Positions 1 through 9,234 of a stretch of 64,000 nt of DNA are shown here, piece after piece (position 1 is the stretch's first letter; each line of letters opens with the position of its first letter). Below the pieces are notes generated by a model that was not told the origin of the DNA, did no database searches, and saw nothing but the letters and a program-made list of their open reading frames with translations. The DNA lies in NCBI RefSeq assembly GCF_004762035.2, contig NZ_SIJK02000008.1:23764-87763 (forward strand), in the 5' to 3' direction. The position numbers were made by a program, and so were the translations under genes. The stretch is from Candidatus Chloroploca mongolica (lineage in GTDB: Bacteria > Chloroflexota > Chloroflexia > Chloroflexales > Chloroflexaceae).

Positions 1-282
1 GTCAGGCGTGCCTTCAGCACGACCGATCACCTGGAGCGGCGAAAAGGCCGGGGCCGTATCCTGTTTGGTCAAATAGATGGCATGCTGGCGACTTGAATTC
101 GTCACAACATGGATCTGCCGATCAAACCCGGCCACACTTGGGAACTTCGGTTCTGAGATGCCAGGTATTTCAAACTGGAAGGCAAAGTTTGGCACCGGTG
201 GATTCTGTGCAAAAACAGGGCTACTCACACTCAGCAGACTGAGCATGAGCAAGCCACTTAACACGAGATAAAAACGTCGCAT
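1..282 (-). CDS. exported protein, N-terminal part only (runs off window)
   Basis: Only the first 94 codons are inside the window and there is no stop. Translation from the ATG at 282 gives a clear signal peptide: MRRF, a hydrophobic core (LVLSGLLMLSLL) and a probable cleavage site after VFA at residue 25. The mature part contains QIHVVTNSSRQHAIYLT and is compatible with a repeat or beta-propeller type exported protein, but is too short to assign. GGAGG lies 8 bases before the start. The gene lies 75 bp downstream of the exported protein at 358-1137 on the same strand, so the two may be co-transcribed. Confidence 0.65.
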   Translation of the reverse strand, partial: MRRFYLVLSGLLMLSLLSVSSPVFAQNPPVPNFAFQFEIPGISEPKFPSVAGFDRQIHVVTNSSRQHAIYLTKQDTAPAFSPLQVIGRAEGTPD

Positions 283-357
283 CGTGGTGTCCTCCAACAA
301 GGTACGCGTAAGCCAGGTTACGCAAGAACGGTGGTTATCGCATCGACGTGGCCTACG

Positions 358-1137
358 CTATGGCGTCACCACCACAACATCGTCAAAAAGGATCGTGCCG
401 ACGGCCCTGGTAGCAATACCAGCCTTGCCTGCTGGCAACGGATTAGCATCAACAGCCTGGAGCATCAGTTCGCCATTCATGCGAACTTCGATGGCGTTGC
501 CCACGACCTGCATGCTCAAGACGTGCCACATCCGCTCATCAAAACCAACCTGCTGCACTTCGGCCAGCGGCACGGCAACCCCTCGTTCGACCCGTTCGAG
601 CACCTGACGCGGCGTATCGCGGAAGCTATTTTTGATGATGCGATAGCGATAGTAGGTCGCGGTAAGCGGATCGTCACCCTGATAGCGGGCAATGAGACCT
701 GCCGTCCCATTGAGCTGGTCGTAGAAACTGACCTGCACGGTATAGTCACGCCAGGTCTCGTCGCCAATCAACGCTGCCGTCTGGTGGATCGACGGGCTGA
801 AGGCAGGGCCAGCGCGATTCTGCACCAGGTAGCCATCGCTCACCTGCCAATTGGCCCGGTTATCGGCGAGCACAAATTCGAGATCAACGACCTCCCAGGC
901 ATCAAGCGCCTCGGGCATGTCAAAGGTAGCCTCGGCGAGCATCACGCTCGCCAGCGCGGGCATAACGGTAGGATTTGGCCCGACTGTCGGGGTGGGGTCC
1001 TGGGGTGGATACGTCAACATAGGTTGCTGCTCTTGGGCAACCCCTTGAGGCACCTGCCAGAGCACGAAGGCGAGCGCGGAGCCCAGGATTGCGATCACAA
1101 ACGCCCCGATCACCGTAGGGATACGCAGTGGTTTCAT
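358..1137 (-). CDS. membrane-anchored DUF1080 / LamG-like beta-sandwich protein
   Basis: 259 residues from the ATG at 1137, preceded by AAGGTCAGG; a longer reading to 1173 has no better ribosome site. Residues 5-28 form one hydrophobic segment (signal anchor), followed by a Pro/Thr/Gln-rich linker. From about residue 75 the sequence has the look of the DUF1080 / concanavalin-like fold: WEVVDLEFVLADNRANW, then TWRDYTVQVSFY, GLIARYQ, YYRYRI, and near the C-terminus AGIATRAVGTILFDDVVVV. Such domains bind or hydrolyse glycans, but I see no catalytic residue that decides function. Probably extracellular and anchored. It lies upstream of, and may be in one operon with, the exported protein at 1-282. 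Confidence 0.7.
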   Translation of the reverse strand: MKPLRIPTVIGAFVIAILGSALAFVLWQVPQGVAQEQQPMLTYPPQDPTPTVGPNPTVMPALASVMLAEATFDMPEALDAWEVVDLEFVLADNRANWQVSDGYLVQNRAGPAFSPSIHQTAALIGDETWRDYTVQVSFYDQLNGTAGLIARYQGDDPLTATYYRYRIIKNSFRDTPRQVLERVERGVAVPLAEVQQVGFDERMWHVLSMQVVGNAIEVRMNGELMLQAVDANPLPAGKAGIATRAVGTILFDDVVVVTP

Positions 1138-1281
1138 AGTGAGACCTGACCTTACTTGTATGAAAGTCTTCACAGACTTATAACGTAGATTCGTTCACAT
1201 TTCATTGTACTATGTTGGCAGGTGCGTTGTGAGTAGGAATCTGGTCACATCTTTCTCGACCATGGTTTCGCCTGGCATAGC

Positions 1282-1308
1282 AAAACGGCCAGCAATGCTG
1301 GCCGTTTT
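1282..1308 (-). terminator. hairpin terminator after aldehyde dehydrogenase
   Basis: Perfect 12-bp stem AAAACGGCCAGC / GCTGGCCGTTTT with loop AAT, 20 bp beyond the stop of the minus-strand aldehyde dehydrogenase. T-runs flank both sides, so it could work in either direction. It belongs to the CCAGC-NNN-GCTGG hairpin family seen repeatedly in this window. Confidence 0.7.
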
Positions 1309-1328
1309 TCCAAGTCAAGCGAAAAGCG

Positions 1329-2876
1329 TTACGCTTCTTCATCGAGTGGTGGGAGCAACGCATCCCACCAGATCTTGCCCGAGCGGTGCCGTTGGAAATC
1401 AACGTGGATATGCTTTGGCTCGGTATATTCAAGCATGCCAGCGATACCCATTTCGCGGCCAATGCCACTCTCTTTATGGCCGCCAAACGGGGCATAGGGA
1501 TTGAGCACGTGGTGCTCGTTGATCCCAACCGTACCAGTACGCAGCCGTTTCGCAACTTCGATCGCCTGTTGAATATCTTCCGACCAGACCGAGGCGGCGA
1601 GACCGTAGATCGAGTCATTTGCCATTTCAATGGCGTCACCGATCTCCTCATAGCGAATGATCGCAAAGACCGGGCCAAAGATCTCTTCCTGAGCCAGCCG
1701 TGACCGATTTTTAACATTGGCAAAGATCGTCGGCTCAACGAATGGCCCGCGCTCATACGCTTCACCGATGGGGCGGCCACCGCCAATCACGACATTTGCG
1801 CCCTCTTCACGGCCAAGCGCAATATAACGCTCAACCGTATCACGCTGCTTGAAACTAATCAACGGGCCAATATCAGTAGCAAGATCGAGCGGATCACCAA
1901 CGCGCAGTTGCCGCGTCCGATGCACAAGGCGTTCGACAACCTCGTCATACATTGAGCTCGGCACAAAGCAGCGTGTTCCGGCTTCACAGAGCTGGCCAGC
2001 ATGATAAAACATGCCAAACAACACGCCATCGATGGCTTTTTCGAGATCGGCATCAGGCAAAATAATGCTTGGTGACTTGCCCCCAAGTTCGAGCGTCACC
2101 TTCTTGATATGGGGGGCGGCAATGCCCATAATCTTGCGCCCGACCTCGGTCGAGCCCGTAAAGGCAACCTTGTCGATCTTGGGGTGACCAACCAGATATT
2201 CGCCAACGTCACCGCCGGGTCCGGTGATCAGGTTGACCGTACCGCGAGGCAAGAGGCCCGACTCATCAATAATGCGCACCAGTTCGATCGCGGTCAGCGG
2301 GGCCAGCGACGACGGTTTGAAGACCACCGTATTGCCGGTTGCCAGGGCCGGGAAGATCTTCCAGACGGCCATACAGAAGGCATAATTCCAGGGGATAATC
2401 TGGGCACACACCCCGAACGGATCACGCCAGACAAAGTTCCACGAGACGGTTGGAAAATCATTCCACGGCAAGGGCTCGTAGGGTGAACGGCGGGCGAGTT
2501 CACCAAAGACGTGAATCATATGGAGGCCAAGCGGGATGTCGTTGAAGGTCGTCTTGCGGATGGGCACGCCACCGTCGCGCGTTTCCAGCTCGGCCAGTTC
2601 TGAACTGCGCTCTTGAACGAGTTGCGCCAACTGATGAATAATATGCGCACGCTCGTAATGGGGGGTATGCGGCCAGGGTCCTTTATCAAACGCTTGACGC
2701 GCAGCGGCAACCGCTCGATCGACATCAGCATGGCTCGCATGCGCAACACGAGCCAGCGGCTCACCTGTAGCAGGCTCAGTCACTAAGAACCTGCGCTCCT
2801 CCTGGGCATCACACCATTCACCATTGATATACAACGGATGATAGGGCACATCACCCTCTGCTGGCTCAAGCGTCAT
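1329..2876 (-). CDS. NAD(P)-dependent aldehyde dehydrogenase
   Basis: 515 residues, the usual size for the aldehyde dehydrogenase superfamily. It oxidises an aldehyde to the carboxylic acid with NAD(P)+. Visible motifs are IPWNYAFCMAVWK (substrate channel), KPSSLAPLTAI, FTGSTEVGRKI (cofactor loop), VTLELGGKS with the general-base Glu, GQLCEAGTR with the catalytic Cys near residue 300, and EEIFGPVFAI followed by NDSIYGLAASVW. The start ATG at 2876 has AAGGAG six bases upstream. It is transcribed alone, with a strong hairpin separating it from the homoserine dehydrogenase upstream. The substrate cannot be told from sequence; the betaine/phenylacetaldehyde-like subgroup is possible. Confidence 0.93.
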   Translation of the reverse strand: MTLEPAEGDVPYHPLYINGEWCDAQEERRFLVTEPATGEPLARVAHASHADVDRAVAAARQAFDKGPWPHTPHYERAHIIHQLAQLVQERSSELAELETRDGGVPIRKTTFNDIPLGLHMIHVFGELARRSPYEPLPWNDFPTVSWNFVWRDPFGVCAQIIPWNYAFCMAVWKIFPALATGNTVVFKPSSLAPLTAIELVRIIDESGLLPRGTVNLITGPGGDVGEYLVGHPKIDKVAFTGSTEVGRKIMGIAAPHIKKVTLELGGKSPSIILPDADLEKAIDGVLFGMFYHAGQLCEAGTRCFVPSSMYDEVVERLVHRTRQLRVGDPLDLATDIGPLISFKQRDTVERYIALGREEGANVVIGGGRPIGEAYERGPFVEPTIFANVKNRSRLAQEEIFGPVFAIIRYEEIGDAIEMANDSIYGLAASVWSEDIQQAIEVAKRLRTGTVGINEHHVLNPYAPFGGHKESGIGREMGIAGMLEYTEPKHIHVDFQRHRSGKIWWDALLPPLDEEA

Positions 2877-2970
2877 TGCTTTACTCCTTACGATTTTTCT
2901 TGTATGCCGCTATGCGTCATGATAACACAATGCGTTATCAATCACAAGCCCCACCGTGGCCATATGGTAG

Positions 2971-3013
2971 CGTTGCCGTAGCGACGTTGCAGTGCAACGT
3001 CGCTACGGCAACG
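2971..3013 (-). terminator. 21-bp perfect inverted repeat after homoserine dehydrogenase
   Basis: Arms 2971-2991 and 2993-3013 are perfectly complementary (CGTTGCCGTAGCGACGTTGCA and its complement), only 2 bp past the homoserine dehydrogenase stop. No long T-run follows, so it may be a transcript-stabilising hairpin or weak terminator. Confidence 0.6.
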
Positions 3014-3015
3014 TC

Positions 3016-4083
3016 TTACATTTCCCGAGCGGTGGCAACAATATCCGCCAGGACGCCAGCGGCGGTCAACGCCTGCCCGGCCCCGGGCCCACGCACCACC
3101 AGCGGGCGCTCGGCGTAGCGGGCCGTGGTGAAGCTAAAGAGGTTGTCAGCCCCACGCAGGCTGGCAAGTGGGTGCTCGGTAGGGACGATGCGCAGGCCAA
3201 CACTTGCTCCCTGGGGTGTCACAGTCGCCACATAGCGCAGTGCCCCACCGACTGCACGGGCCTCGGCGACCCGGGAAGCAAAGGATGCATCGAGTTCTTC
3301 AGCGCGCGCCAGGAACTCATCGCGACTGAGCCCGGCCATCGCCGGGGGAAACCACGGCTCGGCAGGGACATCGTTGATGCTCCACGGCAGGCCACAGGTA
3401 CGGGCGAGAATAAGCGCTTTGCGGGCAACGTCGGCCCCACTAAGATCATCGCGGGGATCAGGCTCGGTATAGCCAAGGGCATGGGCGGCCCGCAGTGCGG
3501 TCGAGAGTGACTCACCCGCTTCGAGTTGGCTGCACAGATACCCGAGGGTCCCACTCATCGCGGCCTCGATGCGCGTCACGGTATCACCGCTGTCAAGCAA
3601 GGCTTGCAGGGTCGCAATGATCGGCAAGCCAGCGCCAACTGTGGCCTCATAGCGCGTCGCGCCCTCAGCCATCAGGGCCTGAAACTGCGCAAGCCCGGCG
3701 CTGAGCGGCAACTTATTCGCCAGCACCACCCGGCTCCCTGAGGCAACGCGATCAGCCAGCATCATCTCGTGACCAGGGGCCGCCGAGACATCAACGAAGA
3801 TCGCCGCCTCGCGCAGCGCCAGCGAAGACCACGGCATCCCCGAGCTTTTGCCTGCGACGGTCGCAACCGAGCGCCCTTCGGCTTTGGCCGCCAGCGTCGC
3901 CTCGATCTCATCCCTGGTGAGCGCCGCGCCGGTTGCATGCACGCCGCCACTGTCCGCCAGCGCAAGGTAGACTAGGCTCAACCGATAATGTTTTGCCAGC
4001 GCCTCACGGGTGGCGAGCACCTGCCGAACAAGCTCGCGGCCAACGCCGCCGAGTCCAATCTGTACAATGGGTATGCTTCGCAT
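3016..4083 (-). CDS. hom: homoserine dehydrogenase
   Basis: 355 residues, the short form without a C-terminal ACT domain. It reduces aspartate semialdehyde to homoserine on the way to threonine and methionine. The N-terminus has a Rossmann motif, QIGLGGVGREL (residues 8-18). The middle has VVLANKLPLS (the NKxP-type catalytic loop), YEATVGAGLPII, and SGTLGYLCSQLE, matching the family's E-x-x-V-G-x-G-x-P-I-I and S-G-T-x-x-Y blocks. DPRDDLSGADVARKALIL gives the following D-DxxG-xDxxRK block. It begins 17 bp after the NAD synthetase stop on the same strand, so nadE and hom probably form one transcript. Confidence 0.9.
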   Translation of the reverse strand: MRSIPIVQIGLGGVGRELVRQVLATREALAKHYRLSLVYLALADSGGVHATGAALTRDEIEATLAAKAEGRSVATVAGKSSGMPWSSLALREAAIFVDVSAAPGHEMMLADRVASGSRVVLANKLPLSAGLAQFQALMAEGATRYEATVGAGLPIIATLQALLDSGDTVTRIEAAMSGTLGYLCSQLEAGESLSTALRAAHALGYTEPDPRDDLSGADVARKALILARTCGLPWSINDVPAEPWFPPAMAGLSRDEFLARAEELDASFASRVAEARAVGGALRYVATVTPQGASVGLRIVPTEHPLASLRGADNLFSFTTARYAERPLVVRGPGAGQALTAAGVLADIVATAREM

Positions 4084-4100
4084 AGGCGTATTGTCGCTCC

Positions 4101-6155
4101 TTATGGTACGTTGGCGCGTAATTCATCTAACCAGACCCGTGCCTCAGAGTCGCTTGGGGCACGCCAGTCGCCACGCGGTGAAAGTGAGCCGCCCGAGCCG
4201 ACTTTGGGGCCGTTGGGCATGGCTGAGCGTTTGAACTGGCTGATCTGGAAAAAGCGGTACAAAAAGACTCCGAGCCACTGTTTGATGATGGGCAGATCGT
4301 AGGCGATCTGCTGGGCAATGGGCAAGCCGTCCGGCCACGCGCCCCGCGTGGCGTCTGACCAGGCGTGATGGGAGAGAAAGGCAACTTTGCTGGGGCGAAA
4401 GCCATAGCGCGTGATGTAGTAGAGGTTGAAATCTTGCAGCGCGTATGGCCCGATCTTCGCCTCGGTGCTCTGCGCTGGTTCACTCGCCGAGCCGTCGCTC
4501 GCCGGGACAAGCTCGGGCGAGATTTCGGTCTCCAGAATCGATTGCAGGATGACGCCTGCCGACGCGTCAAAGTCACCAGACCTGATCACCCAACGGATCA
4601 GGTGTTGAATCAGCGTCTTGGGCACCGAAGCGTTGACGTTGTAGTGCGACATCTGATCGCCAACGCCATAGGTGGCCCAACCCAGGGCCAGTTCGCTCAG
4701 GTCGCCAGTGCCAAGCACCAGCGCGTTGTGGAAGTTGGCGAGCCGAAAGAGGTGCGAGGTGCGTTCGCCAGCCTGGACATTTTCAAAGGTAATGTCATAG
4801 ACCGGCTCGCCTGCCGCATAGGGATGTCCAAGATCGTTGAGCATCTGCAAGGCTGAGGGGCGAATGTCAATTTCGTTCGCCGTTACGCCCAGCGCCTCCA
4901 TCAAGGCATGGGCATTGGAACGAGTATGCTCAGAGGTCGCAAAGCCCGGCATCGTATAGGCGAGGATATTGCGGCGGGGCAAGCCCAGGCGATCCATTGT
5001 CCGGGCCGCCACAATCAGCGCCTGCGTGCTGTCGAGCCCGCCCGAGACGCCGATGACCAGATGGTTGATGCCAGTGGCTTTGAGCCGCTTGATCAGACCA
5101 TGCACCTGAATATTGTACGCTTCGTAACAACGGGCGTCACGGGTCACCGGATCGTTGGGCACAAAGGGAAACCGCTCGACCGTACGGATCAGGGCGAGTT
5201 CGCCTGTGGGAACCTCAAGCGCAAAGGGGATCTGCCGAAACTGGCGCAAGGCTTCGCGGTGATCGTGAACCGTGTCGGTGAAACTGCCGAGACGCATGCG
5301 ATCCTGGGCGAGCCGCTCCAGATCAACATCCGCCAGGATCAGTTGCTCATCATCGGCAAAGCGTTCGGACTCGGCCAGCAGTTCGCCATTTTCATAGATC
5401 AACGCGTGGCCGTCCCAGGCCAGATCGGTCGTACTCTCACCGGGGCCAGCCGCCGAGTAGAGGTAGGCCGCCACACAGCGGCCCGACTGACCGGCACAGA
5501 GCGCATGCCGATAATCGGCTTTGCCAATCGTAATATTGCTCGCCGACAGATTGCAGAGCACCGTCGCCCCCGCTAGCGCAGCATAGGTGCTCGGCGGAAT
5601 GGGAGTCCAGACATCCTCACAGATCTCGGCATGCACCAGCAAACCAGGCAAACCCTGCGCGACATAGATCAGGTCGCTACCAAAAGGAACCGACGCGCCA
5701 CCAATTTCGATGGTCGTGCCAAGGGCATCACGGGCGGCGGCAAACTGACGCTTCTCATAAAACTCGCGATAATTGGGCAGAAAGCTCTTGGGCGTCACGC
5801 CAAGGATGCGTCCGGCATGGATGGCGACCGCACAATTGAAGAGGCGTCCTTCGGTACGCAGCGGCACACCAACGATGATCAACAGCGGCAACGCCAGACT
5901 CGCCGCGACCACCTGCGCTAACGCTTCACGGGAAGCATCGAGCAAAGCATCCTGATGAAAGAGGTCTTCGTTGCTATAGGCCGAGAGGCCCAGTTCGGGA
6001 AAGATAACCACCACAGCGCCAGATGCATGGGCGCGCTGCGCCAGAGCAAGCGTCTGCTGCGCATGGAAGAGCGGATCGGCCACGCGCACCGCCGGCACCC
6101 CAACGGCAACCCTGGCGAATCCATGACGATAGATCGAGAAAAATGATTTGCCCAC
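4101..6155 (-). CDS. nadE: glutamine-dependent NAD+ synthetase
   Basis: 684 residues from a GTG at 6155 that follows GGAGAAGG at 8 bases; an upstream ATG at 6323 in frame adds a low-complexity leader and no ribosome site. The enzyme makes NAD+ from deamido-NAD+, ATP and glutamine. The N-terminal nitrilase-type amidase domain carries the Glu-Lys-Cys triad in [26 protein letters not shown] and HAEICEDVW. The C-terminal synthetase domain has the ATP pyrophosphatase loop [10 protein letters not shown] and [12 protein letters not shown]. Total length agrees with the two-domain actinobacterial type of about 680 residues. It is followed by hom after 17 bp. Confidence 0.96.
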   Translation of the reverse strand: MGKSFFSIYRHGFARVAVGVPAVRVADPLFHAQQTLALAQRAHASGAVVVIFPELGLSAYSNEDLFHQDALLDASREALAQVVAASLALPLLIIVGVPLRTEGRLFNCAVAIHAGRILGVTPKSFLPNYREFYEKRQFAAARDALGTTIEIGGASVPFGSDLIYVAQGLPGLLVHAEICEDVWTPIPPSTYAALAGATVLCNLSASNITIGKADYRHALCAGQSGRCVAAYLYSAAGPGESTTDLAWDGHALIYENGELLAESERFADDEQLILADVDLERLAQDRMRLGSFTDTVHDHREALRQFRQIPFALEVPTGELALIRTVERFPFVPNDPVTRDARCYEAYNIQVHGLIKRLKATGINHLVIGVSGGLDSTQALIVAARTMDRLGLPRRNILAYTMPGFATSEHTRSNAHALMEALGVTANEIDIRPSALQMLNDLGHPYAAGEPVYDITFENVQAGERTSHLFRLANFHNALVLGTGDLSELALGWATYGVGDQMSHYNVNASVPKTLIQHLIRWVIRSGDFDASAGVILQSILETEISPELVPASDGSASEPAQSTEAKIGPYALQDFNLYYITRYGFRPSKVAFLSHHAWSDATRGAWPDGLPIAQQIAYDLPIIKQWLGVFLYRFFQISQFKRSAMPNGPKVGSGGSLSPRGDWRAPSDSEARVWLDELRANVP

Positions 6156-6265
6156 GCGATGATCCTTCTCCCTTTTCACCCTCTGGTGGCTCAATTGTAG
6201 CATGGCTTCGGTGAATGGGCGAAGGATCGATGCACATGAACGGTAGGGCTGACGCCCTAAAAAAC

Positions 6266-6302
6266 CTCGCTTGTGCTGGCCGTTTTCACCAGCACGAGCG
6301 AG
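6266..6302. other. intergenic hairpin
   Basis: CTCGCTTGTGCTGG (6266-6279) pairs with CCAGCACGAGCGAG (6289-6302), 14 bp with one G-U pair, in the gap upstream of nadE. It could be the terminator of the esterase transcript's neighbour or an mRNA leader hairpin. Confidence 0.45.
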
Positions 6303-6385
6303 ATGCCTGGGGCTGCTTCCCACGCTGGTGCGCCCATCTACGGGGAGGGGCGTGATCCAAAAGGCTGGGGTTTAACCCAATGACT

Positions 6386-7114
6386 TTACAAATACAGCCC
6401 AATCATGCGGCGCCAGTAGGCTGGGCGATGCGCCTCGCCATCCCAATAGTGCAACCCATGCCAGATGCCCTTTGCCCAAAGCAGCGCACTAAAGTGGCGA
6501 TTGTTATCAAGAAAAACATCTGCCTCACCAATCACCAGCGTAATCTCCATGCGCCGTAATGCATCAAGCAAATGCTGATCGCCGATCTGAGAAATAAAAT
6601 GACAAGGGGTATGAAAATAGACCTTTTCACAATAGTAATTATCAAAGAGGCCAGGATACGATCCAACCGGAGTGGTGAGATCGTAACGCCCACTGAGGGC
6701 CACAACTTTGTGAAAAAGATGGGGATGGCGCAAGGCAATATTGGCGGCATGGTAGGCACCAAGGCTGCATCCGTGCGCAATTAAAAAGGGGTTGGCATTG
6801 ATCTGCCGTGAAAACGGCACCACTTCATCGAGAATATAACGCTCATACTCCATATGGCGCAAAATGCGCTCGTGCGGGGCGCGCCAATAGGCATAGAGGC
6901 TCTCTGCGTCGATACTATCAACACAATAGAGCTGTAAATACCCTTGCTCGATTGATGAGCGCAATGCCTCAACCAGGCCCCAATTTTCATAATCAAAAAA
7001 GCGGCCACTGCGTGTTGGAAAGACAATTACACGAGCACCCGCATGCCCAAAGACCAGCAACTCCATTGAGCGTTGAAGATGGGGGCTCCACCAGCTATGA
7101 TAGGCTCGCAGCAT
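6386..7114 (-). CDS. putative esterase (alpha/beta hydrolase)
   Basis: 242 residues from ATG 7114; the frame opens further upstream only to a TTG. It belongs to the esterase family typified by starts such as MxRAYxxWxSPxLxRxMELLVFGHAG, which this protein matches closely. The nucleophile elbow is HGCSLGAYHA (Gly-x-Ser-x-Gly), in a fold with a beta-strand before it. Candidate acid and base are the Asp in IGEADVFLDNN and the His in WDGEAHRP near the C-terminus. No signal peptide, so probably cytoplasmic. The substrate is unknown. It stands alone between nadE and an SGNH hydrolase, all on the minus strand. Confidence 0.8.
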   Translation of the reverse strand: MLRAYHSWWSPHLQRSMELLVFGHAGARVIVFPTRSGRFFDYENWGLVEALRSSIEQGYLQLYCVDSIDAESLYAYWRAPHERILRHMEYERYILDEVVPFSRQINANPFLIAHGCSLGAYHAANIALRHPHLFHKVVALSGRYDLTTPVGSYPGLFDNYYCEKVYFHTPCHFISQIGDQHLLDALRRMEITLVIGEADVFLDNNRHFSALLWAKGIWHGLHYWDGEAHRPAYWRRMIGLYL

Positions 7115-7242
7115 CTGTTCATTTTGTGTCCGAGGTAAGCGGACAGGGTAATAGGGTATTGGTAAGACGCACAACTACCCTATTGTAAAATTTCCAGATT
7201 ACTTGCATGTTAAGAGTTGATGGAACTTGGATTATGGACTCA

Positions 7243-7839
7243 TTATGGTTCAAGAAGAGGATAGCGATACGCAGCAAGGATCTCTGTCCAGAGTTGATAG
7301 CCTTCAGGGCTGAGGTGGAGCCCATCATCGGCAAAGAGCGTCTGGCGTGGAGTTCCATCCCGGTTGAGCATAGGATGGTAGACATCAATAAAGTAGCCAA
7401 GGGTACGTGCGCGCAGCTCTTCGCGAATAGCTTCATTGACGGTGCAGATCTGCTCGCGAAGATACCAACGGGCGGGGCTAGCCTTGATCGATACAAAAGC
7501 AAACGGGATCGGGCCGAGGTGCTGATCAACTTTGCCAAGCAACGTGCGAAATGATGCAATCACTGACGCTGGTGCTTGCCCATCACCCAGATCATTATCG
7601 CCGGCATAGCAGATCAAGCTGCGTGGGGCATATGGTTTCACCAGACGCTCAAAAAAGTACACACAGGCAGCCAGCGTTGAGCCACCAAACGCATGATTGA
7701 CCACCGGCCAGGGCGACAGATCCTCGGTCAGCGTCTCCCACAGGCGAAACGACGAACTCCCATAGAACATAATCCGCCCAGGAGCCTCTTGCTTGCGCAT
7801 CTGCTCAAGCGAGCGCACCTCATCGGCATACCATTCCAT
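7243..7839 (-). CDS. SGNH/GDSL-family hydrolase
   Basis: 198 residues from the ATG at 7839, which has GGAGGA 6 bases upstream; a reading to 7872 lacks this. The SGNH blocks are visible in order: block I FYGSSSFRLW (catalytic Ser), block II VNHAFGGST (Gly), block III YAGDNDLGDG (Asn), and block V DGLHLSPEGYQLW (Asp/His). No signal sequence. Members act as esterases, lipases or deacetylases on small esters or acetylated sugars; the substrate cannot be told here. Confidence 0.85.
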   Translation of the reverse strand: MEWYADEVRSLEQMRKQEAPGRIMFYGSSSFRLWETLTEDLSPWPVVNHAFGGSTLAACVYFFERLVKPYAPRSLICYAGDNDLGDGQAPASVIASFRTLLGKVDQHLGPIPFAFVSIKASPARWYLREQICTVNEAIREELRARTLGYFIDVYHPMLNRDGTPRQTLFADDGLHLSPEGYQLWTEILAAYRYPLLEP

Positions 7840-8026
7840 AGCCTTCCTCCAACACATTGCAAACGAGCCCAAAGAAATGACGGCTTATGGTAGCATGCTT
7901 TGCGCACATTGATACACCTGGCTTGCGCTGTCATACTTGGTAACATGTTGATCATAGGCTGTGTCTAGCTTGTGATCGCGTCTGGTGGTACAACATAAAG
8001 AGACGATTGATCATTGGAGGATACCC

Positions 8027-9163
8027 ATGCGACGAATAAGCTTATTTCTTGTCTTGTTGATCAGTGTGTTGAGCCTTGCAGCCTGTACCGAGGCACTGCC
8101 AACTGCTGAAGAGATTGTCGAGCGGATGGAGACGGCTCGCGAGGGGATGAATGATGCCCATGCGACCGTAGCCTTTGATTTCACCTCGCCCGAGCAGTCA
8201 GGTCGGATTGTGGTTGAGGGTTGGATGCAGAAGACCGGGGAGACCGATGCCGCTGGGAAGCCAATTGGCCGGATGCGCGTCGAGGTGCTTGAGGCAAGCG
8301 AGGCGGCCATGGTTGGCACCATCGCGGTGAGCGACGGGACAACCTTCTGGCTCTACAATCCCGCCGAGAATACCGCGATCACCGGTGAAGCCGGTCAGAT
8401 GAAGGATGCCATGCAAGCCACGCCGGCTGGCGCGGCCACGATGTTGACTGACATCATCGCGCAGGGCCTTGAGGCCGTGAACCTGGAAGTGCTTGGTACC
8501 GAACAGGTTGCTGGCAACGAGACCTGGAAAGTCCTGGTTACACCAAAGAGTGAAACGACCGCCCAGTTGCAACTTGATGGTATCATTGAGGGGACAATGT
8601 GGGTTGATACCGAGCTCGCCCTGCCGCTCAAGCTCGCCGTGGATGCACGTGACTTTGGCCAGGGAACCATGGAAGTGCAGAGCATTGAGACGAACAGCGG
8701 GCTGAGTGCCGACATCTTTGCCTTTACCCCACCTGCTGGCACGACGATTATTCAGGCCGAGGAACTGATTGCGCAGATGAGCGAGCGGGCACCTGCGGCA
8801 GCAACGATCGAAGAGGCGCGCACGTCCGTCAGTTTTGTCCTGCGTGAGCCGACCTACATTCCCGCCGGGATGACGCTGATCGAAGTACGCGTAGTTGGCA
8901 CTTCAACCGTCATTCTGAACTATAGCGGCGACACCGGCAGCATGAGCGTGGTGCAGAGCAACGAAGATGTCGGGCGCGACCGCGAGCCACCTACGGGTAG
9001 TGTGGTCGAAGAGGTCACCGTCGATGGTGTACCGGCGACTTTGATCAGCGGCAACAACGGCCAGGGGAGCTTGTTGCGCTGGGAAGTGGACGGGATTCGT
9101 TATGTCATTGCCGGGACGCTGAGTGGAGATGAAGCCATCGCTGTAGGCGAAGGGCTAGAGTAG
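8027..9163 (+). CDS. lipoprotein, LolA-like N-terminus with DUF4367-like C-terminus
   Basis: 378 residues from ATG 8027, with TGGAGG eight bases upstream. MRRISLFLVLLISVLSLAAC is a lipoprotein signal with lipobox LAAC, so the mature protein is lipid-anchored outside the membrane. Residues 30-240 look like the outer-membrane-lipoprotein (LolA/LppX or DUF2092) half-barrel: EEIVERMETAREGMNDAHAT, FWLYNPAENTAIT, then GTMWVDTELALPLKLAVDA. The C-terminal 100 residues (PTYIPAGMTLIEVRVVG, DGVPATLISG, LLRWEVDGIRYVIAGTLS) match the DUF4367 pattern found in regulators and secreted proteins of Gram-positive-like bacteria. The next gene is an ABC ATPase, after a hairpin, so co-function with an exporter is possible. 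Confidence 0.8.
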   Translation: MRRISLFLVLLISVLSLAACTEALPTAEEIVERMETAREGMNDAHATVAFDFTSPEQSGRIVVEGWMQKTGETDAAGKPIGRMRVEVLEASEAAMVGTIAVSDGTTFWLYNPAENTAITGEAGQMKDAMQATPAGAATMLTDIIAQGLEAVNLEVLGTEQVAGNETWKVLVTPKSETTAQLQLDGIIEGTMWVDTELALPLKLAVDARDFGQGTMEVQSIETNSGLSADIFAFTPPAGTTIIQAEELIAQMSERAPAAATIEEARTSVSFVLREPTYIPAGMTLIEVRVVGTSTVILNYSGDTGSMSVVQSNEDVGRDREPPTGSVVEEVTVDGVPATLISGNNGQGSLLRWEVDGIRYVIAGTLSGDEAIAVGEGLE

Positions 9164-9176
9164 AAGGTTTTTTCTG

Positions 9177-9210
9177 ACGCACGATGCCAGCAAAGCTGGC
9201 ATCGTGCGTT
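9177..9210 (+). terminator. hairpin between lipoprotein and ABC ATPase genes
   Basis: ACGCACGATGCCAGC pairs perfectly with GCTGGCATCGTGCGT around loop AAA, 14 bp after the lipoprotein stop. AAGGTTTTTT before it and AAAAAACCTT after it extend the symmetry, so it could end the lipoprotein transcript or attenuate read-through into the ATPase gene. Confidence 0.6.
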
Positions 9211-9234
9211 AGCAAAAAACCTTCGAGGATCACT

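Noticed and set aside
4101..6323. Longer nadE reading from 6323
   Set aside because: The extra 56 residues have no ribosome site and no family match; GTG 6155 has a strong one and gives the normal length.
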